Source: Gammaproteobacteria bacterium
GTDB lineage: Bacteria > Pseudomonadota > Gammaproteobacteria > Arenicellales > JAOTWM01
NCBI GenBank assembly: GCA_029862885.1
Contig: JAOTWM010000004.1
Coordinates: 1 to 36,053, forward strand
Direction: 5' to 3'
Length of the DNA: 36,053 bases
Shown here: piece by piece, positions 15,602 to 24,628 of the stretch
Layout of the letters: each line of letters begins with the position of its first letter
How positions within the stretch are numbered: the stretch's first letter is position 1
Made by a program: the position numbers and the translations under genes
Notes under the pieces: generated by a model
The model's input: the letters and a program-made list of their open reading frames with translations, nothing else
Told to the model about the DNA's origin: nothing
Database searches by the model: none

Positions 15602-16318
15602 ATGTCGGTGCTGACTCGGGTCGGGCATGGTATTGCGAGCGGGCTTTGGCGGCTGCTACTGGCCGTTCTGATTATCGACTTATTTTACGTCTGGCAACTT
15701 TGGCACGAACGACCCGTGCTGGAAACGGGTCCGGTGCCGATGTCGCGCTTTATCAGTGATCAACGCACCCGCGGTGGGCTGAATACGTCGCGCTGGGAAC
15801 CTATAGCTATCGAAAAAATACCCGCGCATGTTGTGCGCGCGGTACTCATCGCCGAAGACGGTCGTTTCTATTCCCATGCGGGTTTCGATTTTACTGCGAT
15901 TCAACACGCTATTAATGTCAACATGGAGCGCCGCCGCATTGCGTTTGGCGCCAGTACTATTTCGCAGCAGACGGCGAAGAATTTGTATTTGACACCGGAA
16001 CGAAGCTGGCTCAGAAAATGGCACGAGGCGTTATTAACGGTGACGCTGGAGGTGCTCGTGAGTAAGCGACGGATTCTGGAGATTTACCTCAATACTGCGC
16101 AGTTCGGCCGTGGAGTATTTGGAGTACAGGCCGCCGCTCGGCACTACTGGAGTAAGCCCGTCGCGTTACTGTCACTGCGCCAAGCCGCAGAATTGGCCGC
16201 CGCATTGCCTTCGCCTGGCAGCGCCAATCCCAACGCCCGCAGCGCGTTTTTCCGAAGCCACGCCGATAAGATCTACCGCCGCCTACAGCGAGTCCATAAC
16301 CGGAGCGGCGAGATTTGA
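15602..16318 (+). CDS. mtgA: Monofunctional biosynthetic peptidoglycan transglycosylase
   Basis: A 238-residue GT51 glycosyltransferase that polymerises lipid II glycan strands in the periplasm. One N-terminal membrane anchor (about 13-32) is followed by the GT51 domain with the catalytic glutamate in AEDGRFYSH (Glu 85), the second motif GASTISQQTAKNLYL, and KRRILEIYLN. No transpeptidase domain follows, so it is the monofunctional MtgA rather than a PBP1. Length agrees with E. coli MtgA (242). It is separated from glyQ by 135 bp and is probably its own unit. Confidence 0.95.
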   Translation: MSVLTRVGHGIASGLWRLLLAVLIIDLFYVWQLWHERPVLETGPVPMSRFISDQRTRGGLNTSRWEPIAIEKIPAHVVRAVLIAEDGRFYSHAGFDFTAIQHAINVNMERRRIAFGASTISQQTAKNLYLTPERSWLRKWHEALLTVTLEVLVSKRRILEIYLNTAQFGRGVFGVQAAARHYWSKPVALLSLRQAAELAAALPSPGSANPNARSAFFRSHADKIYRRLQRVHNRSGEI

Positions 16319-16412
16319 CTGAGCCCGGGACGTGTTGGCGCCTGATATATCGCGGCGCTGACAAGCGCACGTCAAACGTGTATTAACAGCTGAGTTAAAG
16401 ACACGGAGCCGC

Positions 16413-16418
16413 TATAAT
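16413..16418 (+). promoter_or_regulatory. Likely -10 box of the glyQS promoter
   Basis: A perfect TATAAT lies 36 bp before the glyQ start codon. The -35 region at the expected distance (CTGAGT) is poor, so only the -10 box is supported. A G/C-rich discriminator (TCGGCGCC) directly follows, common in growth-controlled promoters. Confidence 0.5.
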
Positions 16419-16453
16419 TCGGCGCCTTTGAAGGACTCGAACAAACCGTAGGC

Positions 16454-17335
16454 GTGAAATTTCAAGACATCATTCTCAGTTTGCAGCAGTATTGGGCCGA
16501 GCAAGGCTGTATTTTGCTGCAACCCTATGACATGCAGGTCGGGGCCGGCACTTTCCATACCGCCACCTTTCTCGCGTCAATCGGTCCGGAGCCATTCAAG
16601 GCCGCCTATGTGCAACCGTCACGGCGCCCCACCGATGGCCGTTACGGTAAAAATCCCAACCGCCTTCAACACTACTTCCAGTTTCAGGTTGTATGGAAAC
16701 CATCGCCCGACGACTTTCAGCAGCTCTATCTCGGTTCGCTTCAGCATCTCGGAATCGATTTCTTACAAGATGATATCCGCTTCGTTGAAGACGACTGGGA
16801 GTCGCCAAGCCTCGGCGCGTGGGGACTCGGTTGGGAAGTCTGGCTGAACGGCATGGAAATCACCCAGTTTACCTATTTTCAACAAGTCGGCGGACTGGAC
16901 TGCCGTCCAGTGACCGGCGAGATTACCTATGGTCTGGAACGAATCGCAATGTACCTACAGGGCGTCGACAACGTCTTCGACCTCGATTGGAACGGTGAAT
17001 ATCGCTACGGAGATTTGTATCGCCAAAACGAAATTGAGCACAGCACTTACAACTTCGAGTTAGCCCATATCCCAACATTACTGCGTGAGTTTGAATCCTA
17101 CGCCACCTCCTGCACCCGATTGGTTGAGCACGGTCTGCCGCTACCCGCTTACGAAATGGTGCTGAACGCATCACACGCCTTCAATATGTTGGACGCGCGA
17201 CATGCGATCGGCGTGACTGAACGAGCGCGCTATATCGGTCGAGTGCGAGGCCTCGCACGCGCCGTCGCCCAAGCGTATTTCGAATCCCGTGAGCGCGCGG
17301 GCTTTCCCCGTGGCCACGCGGTGGCGCAACAATGA
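16454..17335 (+). CDS. glyQ: Glycyl-tRNA synthetase alpha subunit
   Basis: A 293-residue class II synthetase alpha chain, typical of the alpha2beta2 bacterial enzyme. It forms the active site that activates glycine. The sequence [17 protein letters not shown] at the start, [18 protein letters not shown] and [14 protein letters not shown] are family hallmarks. The start codon is GTG at 16454; there is no strong ribosome binding site. It overlaps glyS by 4 bp (ATGA), giving coupled and balanced production. Confidence 0.98.
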   Translation: MKFQDIILSLQQYWAEQGCILLQPYDMQVGAGTFHTATFLASIGPEPFKAAYVQPSRRPTDGRYGKNPNRLQHYFQFQVVWKPSPDDFQQLYLGSLQHLGIDFLQDDIRFVEDDWESPSLGAWGLGWEVWLNGMEITQFTYFQQVGGLDCRPVTGEITYGLERIAMYLQGVDNVFDLDWNGEYRYGDLYRQNEIEHSTYNFELAHIPTLLREFESYATSCTRLVEHGLPLPAYEMVLNASHAFNMLDARHAIGVTERARYIGRVRGLARAVAQAYFESRERAGFPRGHAVAQQ

Positions 17336-19479
17336 CGCGGCGATCCGTTAATGGCCGCGTACAGGCAAAAACCCTGCTGCTGGAAATCGGTACCGAAGAG
17401 CTGCCGCCGCGTGCGCTGCGGCAGCTCGGCGCTGCACTCGGCGCGGCGTTATATGGTGAATTACGCAGCACCGGATTGCTGGTCGAAGAGAACGGACAAT
17501 TTCAATGGTTTGCCGCGCCCCGCCGGCTTGGGGTGCGGATACCGAATGTGTTTGGTAAGCAACCCGACCGAAATACCGAGCGGCGTGGTCCGGGCGTCAA
17601 CGTCGCATTCGATACCAACGGTGCGCCGACCAAGGCCGCTATAGGTTTCGCGGCATCGTGCGGTGTTGAACTCGACGAACTGCAGCGTCATGAAGACGAA
17701 AAAGGCGCTTGGCTGGTATACCGCCAACGCCAACGCGGATTAACCGTAGGCCAATTGCTGCCGGGTTGCGTGCGCGCCGCATTGCAGGCATTGCCGATAC
17801 CGCGCCGAATGCGTTGGGGGGCGGGTCAAACTGAGTTTGTGCGACCGGTGCACTGGGCGGTGCTCATGCACGGTAAACGCGTGATCAAAACCGAATTGCT
17901 ATCGATGCGAACCGGTAACTGCACCTACGGCCATCGGTTTCACGCTCCGGATGCGTTACCGATAGATAACGCCGACGACTATCCGGAGATTTTGACAAAA
18001 TACGGCTTCGTGATGGCCGATTTCACGGCGCGAGCGCAAACGATCCGCAAGCAGGTTACACGGTTAGCCACCACCAAAGGCGGAATCGTTGGTAGTGATG
18101 AGTCGCTTCTCGACGAAGTGACCGGGCTCGTGGAATGGCCAGTCGCGATACTGGGAACGATTGACGATGCGTTCATGGATATTCCGGCCGAAATGCTGAT
18201 TTCTGCAATGCGCGACCACCAGAAATATTTTCATGTCTGTGATAAAGACGGCGTGCTGCTACCGTATTTTATCAGCGTCTGCAATATTAAGAGCCGCTCG
18301 CCCCGGCGCGTCCGTTCCGGCAACGAACGCGTATTGCGGGCTCGTTTGGCGGACGCGCGGTTCTTTTGGGATACTGATCGCAAAACTCCGTTGTCGCAAC
18401 GGCTCGGGGGCCTGCGGAACCTGTCTTGGCATAACAGCCTCGGCTCGTTTCATGAGAAATCCGAGCGGCTCGCAAAACTCGCTACCGAATTCGCACTGAT
18501 TACCGGTGCCGATGCAGACGCAACCAGCCGCGCCGCTATACTCTGCAAAGCCGACCTCGTTACCGATGCGGTCGGGGAGTTTCCAGAACTGCAAGGCGTC
18601 ATGGGCGGGCATTATGCCCGGCACGACGGCGAACCCGAAGCCGTGGCGACCGCCATTGCGGAACACTATAAGCCTCGATATGGCGGCGATTCGCTACCGA
18701 TCACGCCCGGTGGTCGCGCGTTGGCCATTGCCGACAAATTAGACACGCTGGTAGGCCTGTTTGCCGCTGGCGAGGAACCGCGCGCCGACAAAGACCCATA
18801 CGCACTGCGCCGCGTGTCCTTGAGTGTGTTGCGCCTGCTTGTCGAAGCCACAGTTGACACCGATTTACGCCTCTTGGTGGAGTCAACGGTGCGTGTCTTT
18901 AATGCAGCAGCCGCGCGGATTCCGGACCCCGATACGCGGCGCGCTCTCAATGCCGACACGGCTGATAAAGTGCTGGAATTCATACTGGATCGGTTGCCCA
19001 GCTACTACGCGGCACGGGGTTACGCCGCTGACGAAATAGCAGCGGTGAGTACGACGACATCGACTGCGCTGTACGACTTTGATCAGCGCTTGCAAGCTGT
19101 TGCCGAATTTCGAAAACACGAAGCCGCGACGAGCTTGGCGGCGGCCAACAAACGGATTCGTAATATTCTGCGTCAAGCGGATTACGAGTCCGCGCAGCCA
19201 CGAGACCGCGCGTTACGCCTTCAAGAGCCCGCCGAGCAACATCTCGCTAACGCGATCGATGTGGCGTGCAAAGAAGTGGAACCGTTGTTGCGAACACGCG
19301 CCTACACCAAGTCGCTGGCGCGATTAGCAGCGTTGCGGGAACCCGTCGACCGGTTCTTCGACGAAGTCATGGTCATGGCCGAGGACCCTGACGTGCGTCG
19401 TAATCGACTCGCGCTACTGCACGATGTCGGTGAATTATTCCTGCGCATTGCCGACGTGTCGCGTTTGCAGAATCCTTAA
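17332..19479 (+). CDS. glyS: Glycyl-tRNA synthetase beta subunit
   Basis: A 715-residue beta chain (E. coli has 689). It starts at the ATG that overlaps the glyQ stop. The N-terminal part opens with [15 protein letters not shown], the diagnostic start of GlyS. The central body includes [14 protein letters not shown] and the HD-like region, and the C-terminal tRNA anticodon-binding domain (related to ArgS) begins at about 590. It recognises tRNA-Gly. The extra length lies in a basic N-terminal extension ([14 protein letters not shown]) and scattered small insertions. Confidence 0.97.
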   Translation: MTRRSVNGRVQAKTLLLEIGTEELPPRALRQLGAALGAALYGELRSTGLLVEENGQFQWFAAPRRLGVRIPNVFGKQPDRNTERRGPGVNVAFDTNGAPTKAAIGFAASCGVELDELQRHEDEKGAWLVYRQRQRGLTVGQLLPGCVRAALQALPIPRRMRWGAGQTEFVRPVHWAVLMHGKRVIKTELLSMRTGNCTYGHRFHAPDALPIDNADDYPEILTKYGFVMADFTARAQTIRKQVTRLATTKGGIVGSDESLLDEVTGLVEWPVAILGTIDDAFMDIPAEMLISAMRDHQKYFHVCDKDGVLLPYFISVCNIKSRSPRRVRSGNERVLRARLADARFFWDTDRKTPLSQRLGGLRNLSWHNSLGSFHEKSERLAKLATEFALITGADADATSRAAILCKADLVTDAVGEFPELQGVMGGHYARHDGEPEAVATAIAEHYKPRYGGDSLPITPGGRALAIADKLDTLVGLFAAGEEPRADKDPYALRRVSLSVLRLLVEATVDTDLRLLVESTVRVFNAAAARIPDPDTRRALNADTADKVLEFILDRLPSYYAARGYAADEIAAVSTTTSTALYDFDQRLQAVAEFRKHEAATSLAAANKRIRNILRQADYESAQPRDRALRLQEPAEQHLANAIDVACKEVEPLLRTRAYTKSLARLAALREPVDRFFDEVMVMAEDPDVRRNRLALLHDVGELFLRIADVSRLQNP

Positions 19480-19582
19480 CCCTGGAGCACGCCTACGGTC
19501 GTACTCAAACTCCGGCAGGTCTTGTGCGAGCACCGCCTGGCACTGTATCTTGAGGCTCAACCCCGAGCCGAGACTGGAAATT

Positions 19583-19915
19583 ATGAGTGATACGGATTCG
19601 TACCGGCAAATGTTGGGCGCGGTGCAGAATTTTCACGATCGCCACCACCTACGCGAACAAGGCGGGGAAGACATGGCGTACCGCGTAGCCCTGATGGCAG
19701 AGGAACTTGGTGAAATTTCAGCGTGCGTAACCAAGGGAAAATCCGTGACTGCATTGGAGGAGGAATGCGCGGATTTGCTGATCTTGTTGGTCGGGACCGC
19801 GATCGCCGCCGACTTCGATTTAAACCGTGCGTTTTGGAAGAAAATGAAGAAACTGGATAGCCGTATCGGACGCCGCATCAAAGGTCGGATTCGGGTTTCG
19901 GAGTTTTCCTCGTAA
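19583..19915 (+). CDS. MazG-like nucleotide pyrophosphohydrolase
   Basis: A 110-residue all-helical protein. The MazG-type metal site is present: AEELGE (Glu 40, 41 and 44) and, about 17 residues on, EECADLLI (Glu 61 and Asp 64), which hold the magnesium for hydrolysis of nucleoside triphosphates or dUTP/dCTP-like substrates. The ORF track begins at 19424 inside glyS; the ATG at 19583 with GGA upstream fits the family length. It lies 103 bp after glyS. Substrate unknown; members of this group are often house-cleaning enzymes. Confidence 0.8.
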   Translation: MSDTDSYRQMLGAVQNFHDRHHLREQGGEDMAYRVALMAEELGEISACVTKGKSVTALEEECADLLILLVGTAIAADFDLNRAFWKKMKKLDSRIGRRIKGRIRVSEFSS

Positions 19916-19998
19916 TAGCTCGTAAATTTCGTGAGCGCAGTCAATGTGCGTGGAGTCGCTACAAAATCGGAATCGATTGCCGATGGTGTTAAGTTATT

Positions 19999-20110
19999 GG
20001 GCCGCCGCACAGATTGCCCGATTCGAATTCCGGAAAAATCGGACGTGGTATTCGTCACAATCCTGCTTGATGTATAGCTACGGCTACTTAGCTCGATTTC
20101 CCCTGAACTC
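19999..20110. repeat. Palindromic dispersed repeat, copy B
   Basis: A 112-bp element homologous to copy A (5836-5977) in the same orientation. It shares the lead GGGCC(A/G)CCGCAC, the exact block TATTCGTCAC, and the exact 17-base block CGATTTCCCCTGAACTC. Its arms form a weaker, G-U-tolerant stem (14 of 20 matches). It fills most of the 311-bp gap between the MazG-like gene and gmhB (19916-20226), where I see nothing else apart from a short unassigned leader for gmhB. Confidence 0.7.
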
Positions 20111-20226
20111 TGGCCCCTGCGCGAAGTTCCGAGTTCGTCGCGCCGGATGACGTCAATGTCCTGCGCGGTTTATGCGAATATCTCCGAATGATGTTGGACA
20201 TATACAGATGACGGCGAAATAACGAT

Positions 20227-20820
20227 ATGCGCCTAGTTATCCTCGATCGCGACGGCGTCATCAACCACGATTCCGACACCCACATAAAATCGCCGGACGA
20301 GTGGCGGCCCATTTCCGGCAGCCTGGAGGCCATCGCACGGCTGTGCCGCGCAGACTACAAAATTGTAATCGCTACCAATCAATCCGGGATCGCGCGCGGG
20401 CTGTTCAACATCGATACATTGAACCGAATTCATTCCCGCATGCTCGATCATATTCACAAGAAAGGTGGTGCCGTTGACGCGATCTTTATCTGCCCGCATG
20501 ACTCCGGCGACGGCTGCCACTGCCGCAAGCCTGAGCCCGGGATGCTACTGGACATCGCCAAGCGTCTAAAAACGACATTGCACGGGGTGCTGTTCGCCGG
20601 AGATTCGGTGACTGACTTGCACGCCGCGATCAATGCCGGAGCCCAACCCGTGCTGTTATTATCCGGCAAGAACGAGCTAGATCTTATTCCTGGACAACGG
20701 ATCACCTGCGACCCGGCACTCTGCGACGTACCGGTATTTCAGAATTTGGCGGCCTTCACCGACGCGCTTTTGGAAGGGCGCCTAAATACAAACACGGTTG
20801 CCCCTGAGCGCAGAAGCTAG
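20227..20820 (+). CDS. gmhB: D-glycero-beta-D-manno-heptose 1,7-bisphosphate 7-phosphatase
   Basis: A 197-residue HAD-family phosphatase of the ADP-heptose pathway for lipopolysaccharide core. The HAD motif LDRDGVIN (Asp 7 and Asp 9), the threonine motif IATNQSGIARG, the zinc-binding loop CPHDSGDGCHCRKPEPGM and the last acidic motif FAGDSVTD are all there, so it should be active. Length is close to E. coli GmhB (191). It starts at ATG and is 6 bp before plsC. The glyQS-gmhB-plsC order is conserved in gammaproteobacteria. Confidence 0.93.
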   Translation: MRLVILDRDGVINHDSDTHIKSPDEWRPISGSLEAIARLCRADYKIVIATNQSGIARGLFNIDTLNRIHSRMLDHIHKKGGAVDAIFICPHDSGDGCHCRKPEPGMLLDIAKRLKTTLHGVLFAGDSVTDLHAAINAGAQPVLLLSGKNELDLIPGQRITCDPALCDVPVFQNLAAFTDALLEGRLNTNTVAPERRS

Positions 20821-20826
20821 CCGCAA

Positions 20827-21537
20827 ATGCGCACGCTTCGTTCACTGCTGTTTCTCATCGGTCAGTCAATCTCCGCTATCTTGTATTCACCAATTTCGAT
20901 GTTGGCGTTCCCGTTACCACCCCTGCTTCGCTCGCGTATCATTGGTGGTTGGGCCCACTTCGCAATCTGGTGGTTGAGGGTGACCTGTAATTTGTCGTTC
21001 ACTGTGCGCGGTCTTGAGAATCTCCCAGACCAACCCGCGGTGATATTGTCAAAGCATCAATCCGCCTGGGAAACTATCGCCTTTCAACTGATATTCCCGC
21101 CCCAAGCCTGGGTGCTGAAACGTGAGCTGCTGTGGATCCCGTTTTTTGGATGGGGTCTCGCCGCATCTCGGCCGATCTCCATCAATCGTTCTGCAGGAGC
21201 GCAAGCCTTATCACACTTGGTTCGCGAGGGTACCGAGCGACTTAACGAGGGCCGCTGGGTTGTGGTATTTCCGGAAGGTACACGGATGCCGCCCGGCGAA
21301 CATGGACGCTATAACCCCGGCGGCGCGATGTTAGCAGTGCGTAGCGGGGCGCCAATTGTACCGGTAGCCCATAACGCCGGAGAATTCTGGCCACGCCGTG
21401 GCTTCCTGAAGAAACCCGGCGTTGTTACGGTGGCGATCGGACCGCGTATTGATACCAAAGGCCGGCGTCCGAAATCGGTTAACAGCGAGGCAGAGGCGTG
21501 GATTAAAGAGACGATGCAGCGAATCGCTGGCCGCTAA
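20827..21537 (+). CDS. plsC: 1-acyl-sn-glycerol-3-phosphate acyltransferase
   Basis: A 236-residue membrane-associated acyltransferase of phospholipid synthesis, adding the second acyl chain to lysophosphatidic acid. The catalytic motif is HQSAWE (77-82), an HX4E form in place of the usual HX4D; I recall this variant as typical of the gmhB-linked subfamily. The substrate motif VVFPEGTR follows at about 150. One or two N-terminal hydrophobic segments (5-55) anchor it to the inner membrane. It lies 6 bp after gmhB. Convergent with the FadL-like gene across a 124-bp gap in which I see no clear terminator. Confidence 0.9.
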   Translation: MRTLRSLLFLIGQSISAILYSPISMLAFPLPPLLRSRIIGGWAHFAIWWLRVTCNLSFTVRGLENLPDQPAVILSKHQSAWETIAFQLIFPPQAWVLKRELLWIPFFGWGLAASRPISINRSAGAQALSHLVREGTERLNEGRWVVVFPEGTRMPPGEHGRYNPGGAMLAVRSGAPIVPVAHNAGEFWPRRGFLKKPGVVTVAIGPRIDTKGRRPKSVNSEAEAWIKETMQRIAGR

Positions 21538-21661
21538 GCGCAATCGCTAGGTTACGGGACTAGCCCCAAAGCGCGAGCGTGGCGTAATGACCGCGACACC
21601 GCGCCCGAGGGGTGGCTAGCAGATTCGATTCCCGAACAGATGTAACGACTGGATCGACCCT

Positions 21662-22981
21662 TTAGTTCGCCGGAAAATCCACTTGGATTTGAATACCGAG
21701 TATATCGACGCTATTGGACGCGTATTCTCCAACCAACGTATCGGTAAATAAGCCCGGTGCCGCGGATACCAAATTCACGGTGTTGTTAAGCTTCGCGTCG
21801 TCGGCTTCCAGATGCGCAAAACCGAAGTCGATACTGACGTTATCCGACGACCGATAGCTGGCGCCGACGGTAAACCAGTCGCGATCGCTGTCCGGTACAC
21901 GGGGGGTGCGATGTTGCGCGTCCGGCACTGGGCTCTCGTCGCGGGCCAACCCAAAACGCCAGGTCCATGGTGAGTTTTCGGGCTCATAGCTCAAGCCAAT
22001 ACTCAGCGTCAGCGAATCGTCCCAGCTTTCATCGGTTACCGAATCCGGCGCGCCATTGTCGAACATCACGCGCAGCTCGTCGAATCGGCTCCAATTAGTC
22101 CAGCGCGCCCCACCCAGCAACGACCAGCCCGAGGACAGCGGTATTAGACCATGTGCATAAACCGTTTCAGGCAAATCCACCGTGGCTTTCGCACCGAATC
22201 TGCCGTCCGCTGGCGTCCCGGAAATATCGAGGTTGCCCTCCACTTCCTGCTTAATCTTGGAACGGACCGATACGCCAAATCGAGCATCGTTTTCGGTCGA
22301 CACCATTACTCCCAAGTTGAAGCCGATCGAAGTGTCATCGCCTGTGATCGTGGCGCGACCGTCCGGTACGCCCAGTCCTAAGAACACGGCCTGCGACAAC
22401 GTCGCGTCGGCGAACTGAGCGCTGATACCGCCACCGATCGACACTTTGTCGTTTACGGCGAACGCCACAGCAGGATTCACATCAATCGTCTTCAGTTCTG
22501 ACTCCAGCGCATGATAGCGGCCGACCCAGGTCGAATCGTATTGCGTTTTTAGACCGAATGGGGCGGTGATACTGATCCCGTAGCGAACCGCGCCGCGCGC
22601 GGGAAACACATAGTAGAGATTCGGTACCGCCGCATCTTCACCGCCGTTATCGTCGATCCCGGAAGTTGGGATCGTGATGAATCCCGCGGGGCCCAGCAAA
22701 GTTTGCGTGGATCCTTGATTCTGGAACTTACTGTCGATGGACAGCAACGACAGCCCAGCCTGAAACCGGCGTTCATCATGTAACGCCATGCTGGCCGGGT
22801 TGTAAAACATGTCGGACAGATCGTCGCCGGCTACGCCGCTACCGGCAAATGCACGGCCGAGGCCGGTAACCGTCTGCTCACTGATTTGAAAACCAGCGCC
22901 GTATCCCGCGGTCGTGACCGCCATCAATGCAACGGTAGCAGTTACGGCAATTGAGTTGATTGTAGCTATATGCATTCGCAT
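21662..22981 (-). CDS. FadL/OmpP1/TodX-family outer membrane channel
   Basis: A 439-residue outer-membrane beta-barrel of the FadL family. It starts with a signal peptide (about 1-30, cleavage after GYGA), then GFQISEQTVTGLGRAFAGSG and DDLSDMFYNPASM, the hatch and N-terminal signature of FadL/TodX proteins. The C-terminus ends in alternating strands and QVDFPAN, close to a barrel-closing strand. It imports long-chain fatty acids or other hydrophobic compounds. The strong ribosome binding site is AGGAGGAAAAAG before ATG 22981. Close to a PHA locus, it could supply fatty acids as carbon source, but this is inference. Confidence 0.92.
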   Translation of the reverse strand: MRMHIATINSIAVTATVALMAVTTAGYGAGFQISEQTVTGLGRAFAGSGVAGDDLSDMFYNPASMALHDERRFQAGLSLLSIDSKFQNQGSTQTLLGPAGFITIPTSGIDDNGGEDAAVPNLYYVFPARGAVRYGISITAPFGLKTQYDSTWVGRYHALESELKTIDVNPAVAFAVNDKVSIGGGISAQFADATLSQAVFLGLGVPDGRATITGDDTSIGFNLGVMVSTENDARFGVSVRSKIKQEVEGNLDISGTPADGRFGAKATVDLPETVYAHGLIPLSSGWSLLGGARWTNWSRFDELRVMFDNGAPDSVTDESWDDSLTLSIGLSYEPENSPWTWRFGLARDESPVPDAQHRTPRVPDSDRDWFTVGASYRSSDNVSIDFGFAHLEADDAKLNNTVNLVSAAPGLFTDTLVGEYASNSVDILGIQIQVDFPAN

Positions 22982-23125
22982 GGGCTTTTTCCTCCTGAGC
23001 CAAAAAGGGGCAACATATCGCCGACCATCGCTCCAGTATCGATCAGCGTCACTATTTCTATAAGACCTATCGGATAATATTTTTCAATAATTTACATCGT
23101 GACCGATATGTCCGCACCGGGAGCG

Positions 23126-23767
23126 CTACTCCACCTTATGGCACAAGGATTCGGTCGGGAACTCAAGTGTAGCGCCATTTACGGCCTGGATATAGATACC
23201 GTCTTCGCCGGCAACATAGGCAATATCGGTACCCGGTTCATCGCTATCGCCAATCACGCCAGTGTCGACATCCACCGCGAACCCCGGATTGAGGTGAACC
23301 CGGGGTAGACGGCGTGGCCCATAACCGTCCTTCACACGGCCGAACAAGACGGTGTCTTCGATGAGAAATGCGGGCGCCATGGCCTCATTCGCAGCAACGT
23401 TGTCCCAGGTAAACAGCATCTTGCCGTGGCTATTGCGGTTAGTCACGATGACCGCGATTCCCAGGCCTTCGCGACCGTTGTACAACAAAAACCGATTGGC
23501 ATCGATTTGGGCGAATTGCTCCTTGGTTAGTCGCTCCTGAATGGTCGCCACGAACCGATCCGGCTCCATTAAAAACTGCTTATTCATGAGATTCTCGTAT
23601 TCATCGTAGACGACGCTGCAATCGAAGTAGCCGGCTGTAGCGGGTACAATCATGATCGCCGTCAGCAACGTCGTGCCAACGGACGCGCGAGTAATCGCTG
23701 CAAGTGCACCGCCACACCTATGCGCAATATTCCTAATGCCGCCGATGTAACTGGTCGAATTAGTCAT
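23126..23767 (-). CDS. Unknown exported protein (213 aa)
   Basis: I do not recognise a family. The N-terminus has a hydrophobic segment (about 30-45, TTLLTAIMIVPATAG) that could be a signal peptide or anchor following a long basic lead. The rest is soluble, with several strands and a conserved-looking core (FAQIDANRFLLYNGREGLGIAVIVTN). Two cysteines, one just after the signal region (FDCSVV) and one near the end (SLCHKV), might form a disulfide. The start overlaps the rsmA stop by 4 bp (ATGA), so it is cotranslated with rsmA. In E. coli apaG follows rsmA; this protein is not ApaG. Confidence 0.65.
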   Translation of the reverse strand: MTNSTSYIGGIRNIAHRCGGALAAITRASVGTTLLTAIMIVPATAGYFDCSVVYDEYENLMNKQFLMEPDRFVATIQERLTKEQFAQIDANRFLLYNGREGLGIAVIVTNRNSHGKMLFTWDNVAANEAMAPAFLIEDTVLFGRVKDGYGPRRLPRVHLNPGFAVDVDTGVIGDSDEPGTDIAYVAGEDGIYIQAVNGATLEFPTESLCHKVE

Positions 23768-24561
23768 GGTCTGGAGCGTATCGCGCTCAACGCGGCAAAT
23801 TGCTCGATACTGAGCTGATCGGCCCGCAGCCCTGAATCGATGCCTGCCGACTCAATTGCGCGCGCGTCAAGCAGCGGTTGCAGCGAATTACGGATGGTCT
23901 TGCGACGTTGCCCAAATCCGCGCCGCACCACATCGGCGAACTTGGCGCGGTCAGCAATGCCGTATGGGTCCCGAGCAAACGGCACGAGCTTCACGACTGT
24001 CGATTCCACCTTAGGTGGCGGCGTAAACGCGCCAGCACCGAGCGTTAGCACTTTCTCTACCGTGCACAAACTTCGAACCATTACCGTCAATCTGCCATAC
24101 TGTTTTGTTGCCGGCACCGCCGCGAGTCGTTCTGCGACTTCGCGTTGCAACATGAAATACATGTCCTCGATTATGGCATTAAATTCCAGAAAACGTAGCA
24201 ACAGCGGCGTCGAGATGTTGTAGGGCAAGTTGCCGATAATGCGTAACGGACCGGGATCCACCGCTACGTTAGAGAAGTCAAAAGCCAATGCGTCGGCCTC
24301 GTGTACGGTGAGCCGGTACGAATCCGAGTCGAATTCAGTCCGCAACCAAGCGGCGAGGTCACGGTCCAGTTCGACCGCGTGCAATTCAGGTACACGGCTG
24401 AGCAGTTCGCGAGTCAGGGCACCCCGGCCCGGCCCGATTTCAACGATATGTTGACCGGGGTGTGGCGAGAACGCATCCACGATTCGGCGAATCGCGGCCC
24501 GGTCGTGCAAAAAGTGCTGGCCAAAGCGTCGCCGCGCGGGCGCAAAATTTCGTGGCATCAA
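23764..24561 (-). CDS. rsmA: 16S rRNA dimethyladenosine methyltransferase (KsgA)
   Basis: A 265-residue SAM-dependent methyltransferase that dimethylates the two adjacent adenosines of the 16S rRNA 3' helix. It opens with RRFGQHFLHD, followed by the SAM motif EIGPGRGALT, NLPYNIST (the NLPY catalytic motif) and FTPPPKVES, all diagnostic of KsgA. The length matches E. coli KsgA (273). It lies 67 bp after pdxA with a hairpin between the two genes. pdxA-ksgA order is typical of gammaproteobacteria. Confidence 0.97.
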   Translation of the reverse strand: MMPRNFAPARRRFGQHFLHDRAAIRRIVDAFSPHPGQHIVEIGPGRGALTRELLSRVPELHAVELDRDLAAWLRTEFDSDSYRLTVHEADALAFDFSNVAVDPGPLRIIGNLPYNISTPLLLRFLEFNAIIEDMYFMLQREVAERLAAVPATKQYGRLTVMVRSLCTVEKVLTLGAGAFTPPPKVESTVVKLVPFARDPYGIADRAKFADVVRRGFGQRRKTIRNSLQPLLDARAIESAGIDSGLRADQLSIEQFAALSAIRSRP

Positions 24562-24590
24562 GCTGTAACCGGCGATTTAGTTTAGACAGT

Positions 24591-24618
24591 TCGAAAATTG
24601 CGATGGTGGCAATTTCGA
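24591..24618. other. Hairpin between pdxA and rsmA
   Basis: TCGAAAATTGC (24591-24601) and GCAATTTCGA (24609-24618) form a stem with one bulge and a seven-base loop. There is no T-run after it on either strand, so it is not a standard terminator. It could be an RNA-processing site or a partial attenuator. Confidence 0.4.
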
Positions 24619-24628
24619 CCGCGCGGGA

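Noticed and set aside
21600-21660. tRNA-like T-arm sequence (AGATTCGATTCCCG)
   Set aside because: No acceptor stem, anticodon arm or CCA can be built around it.
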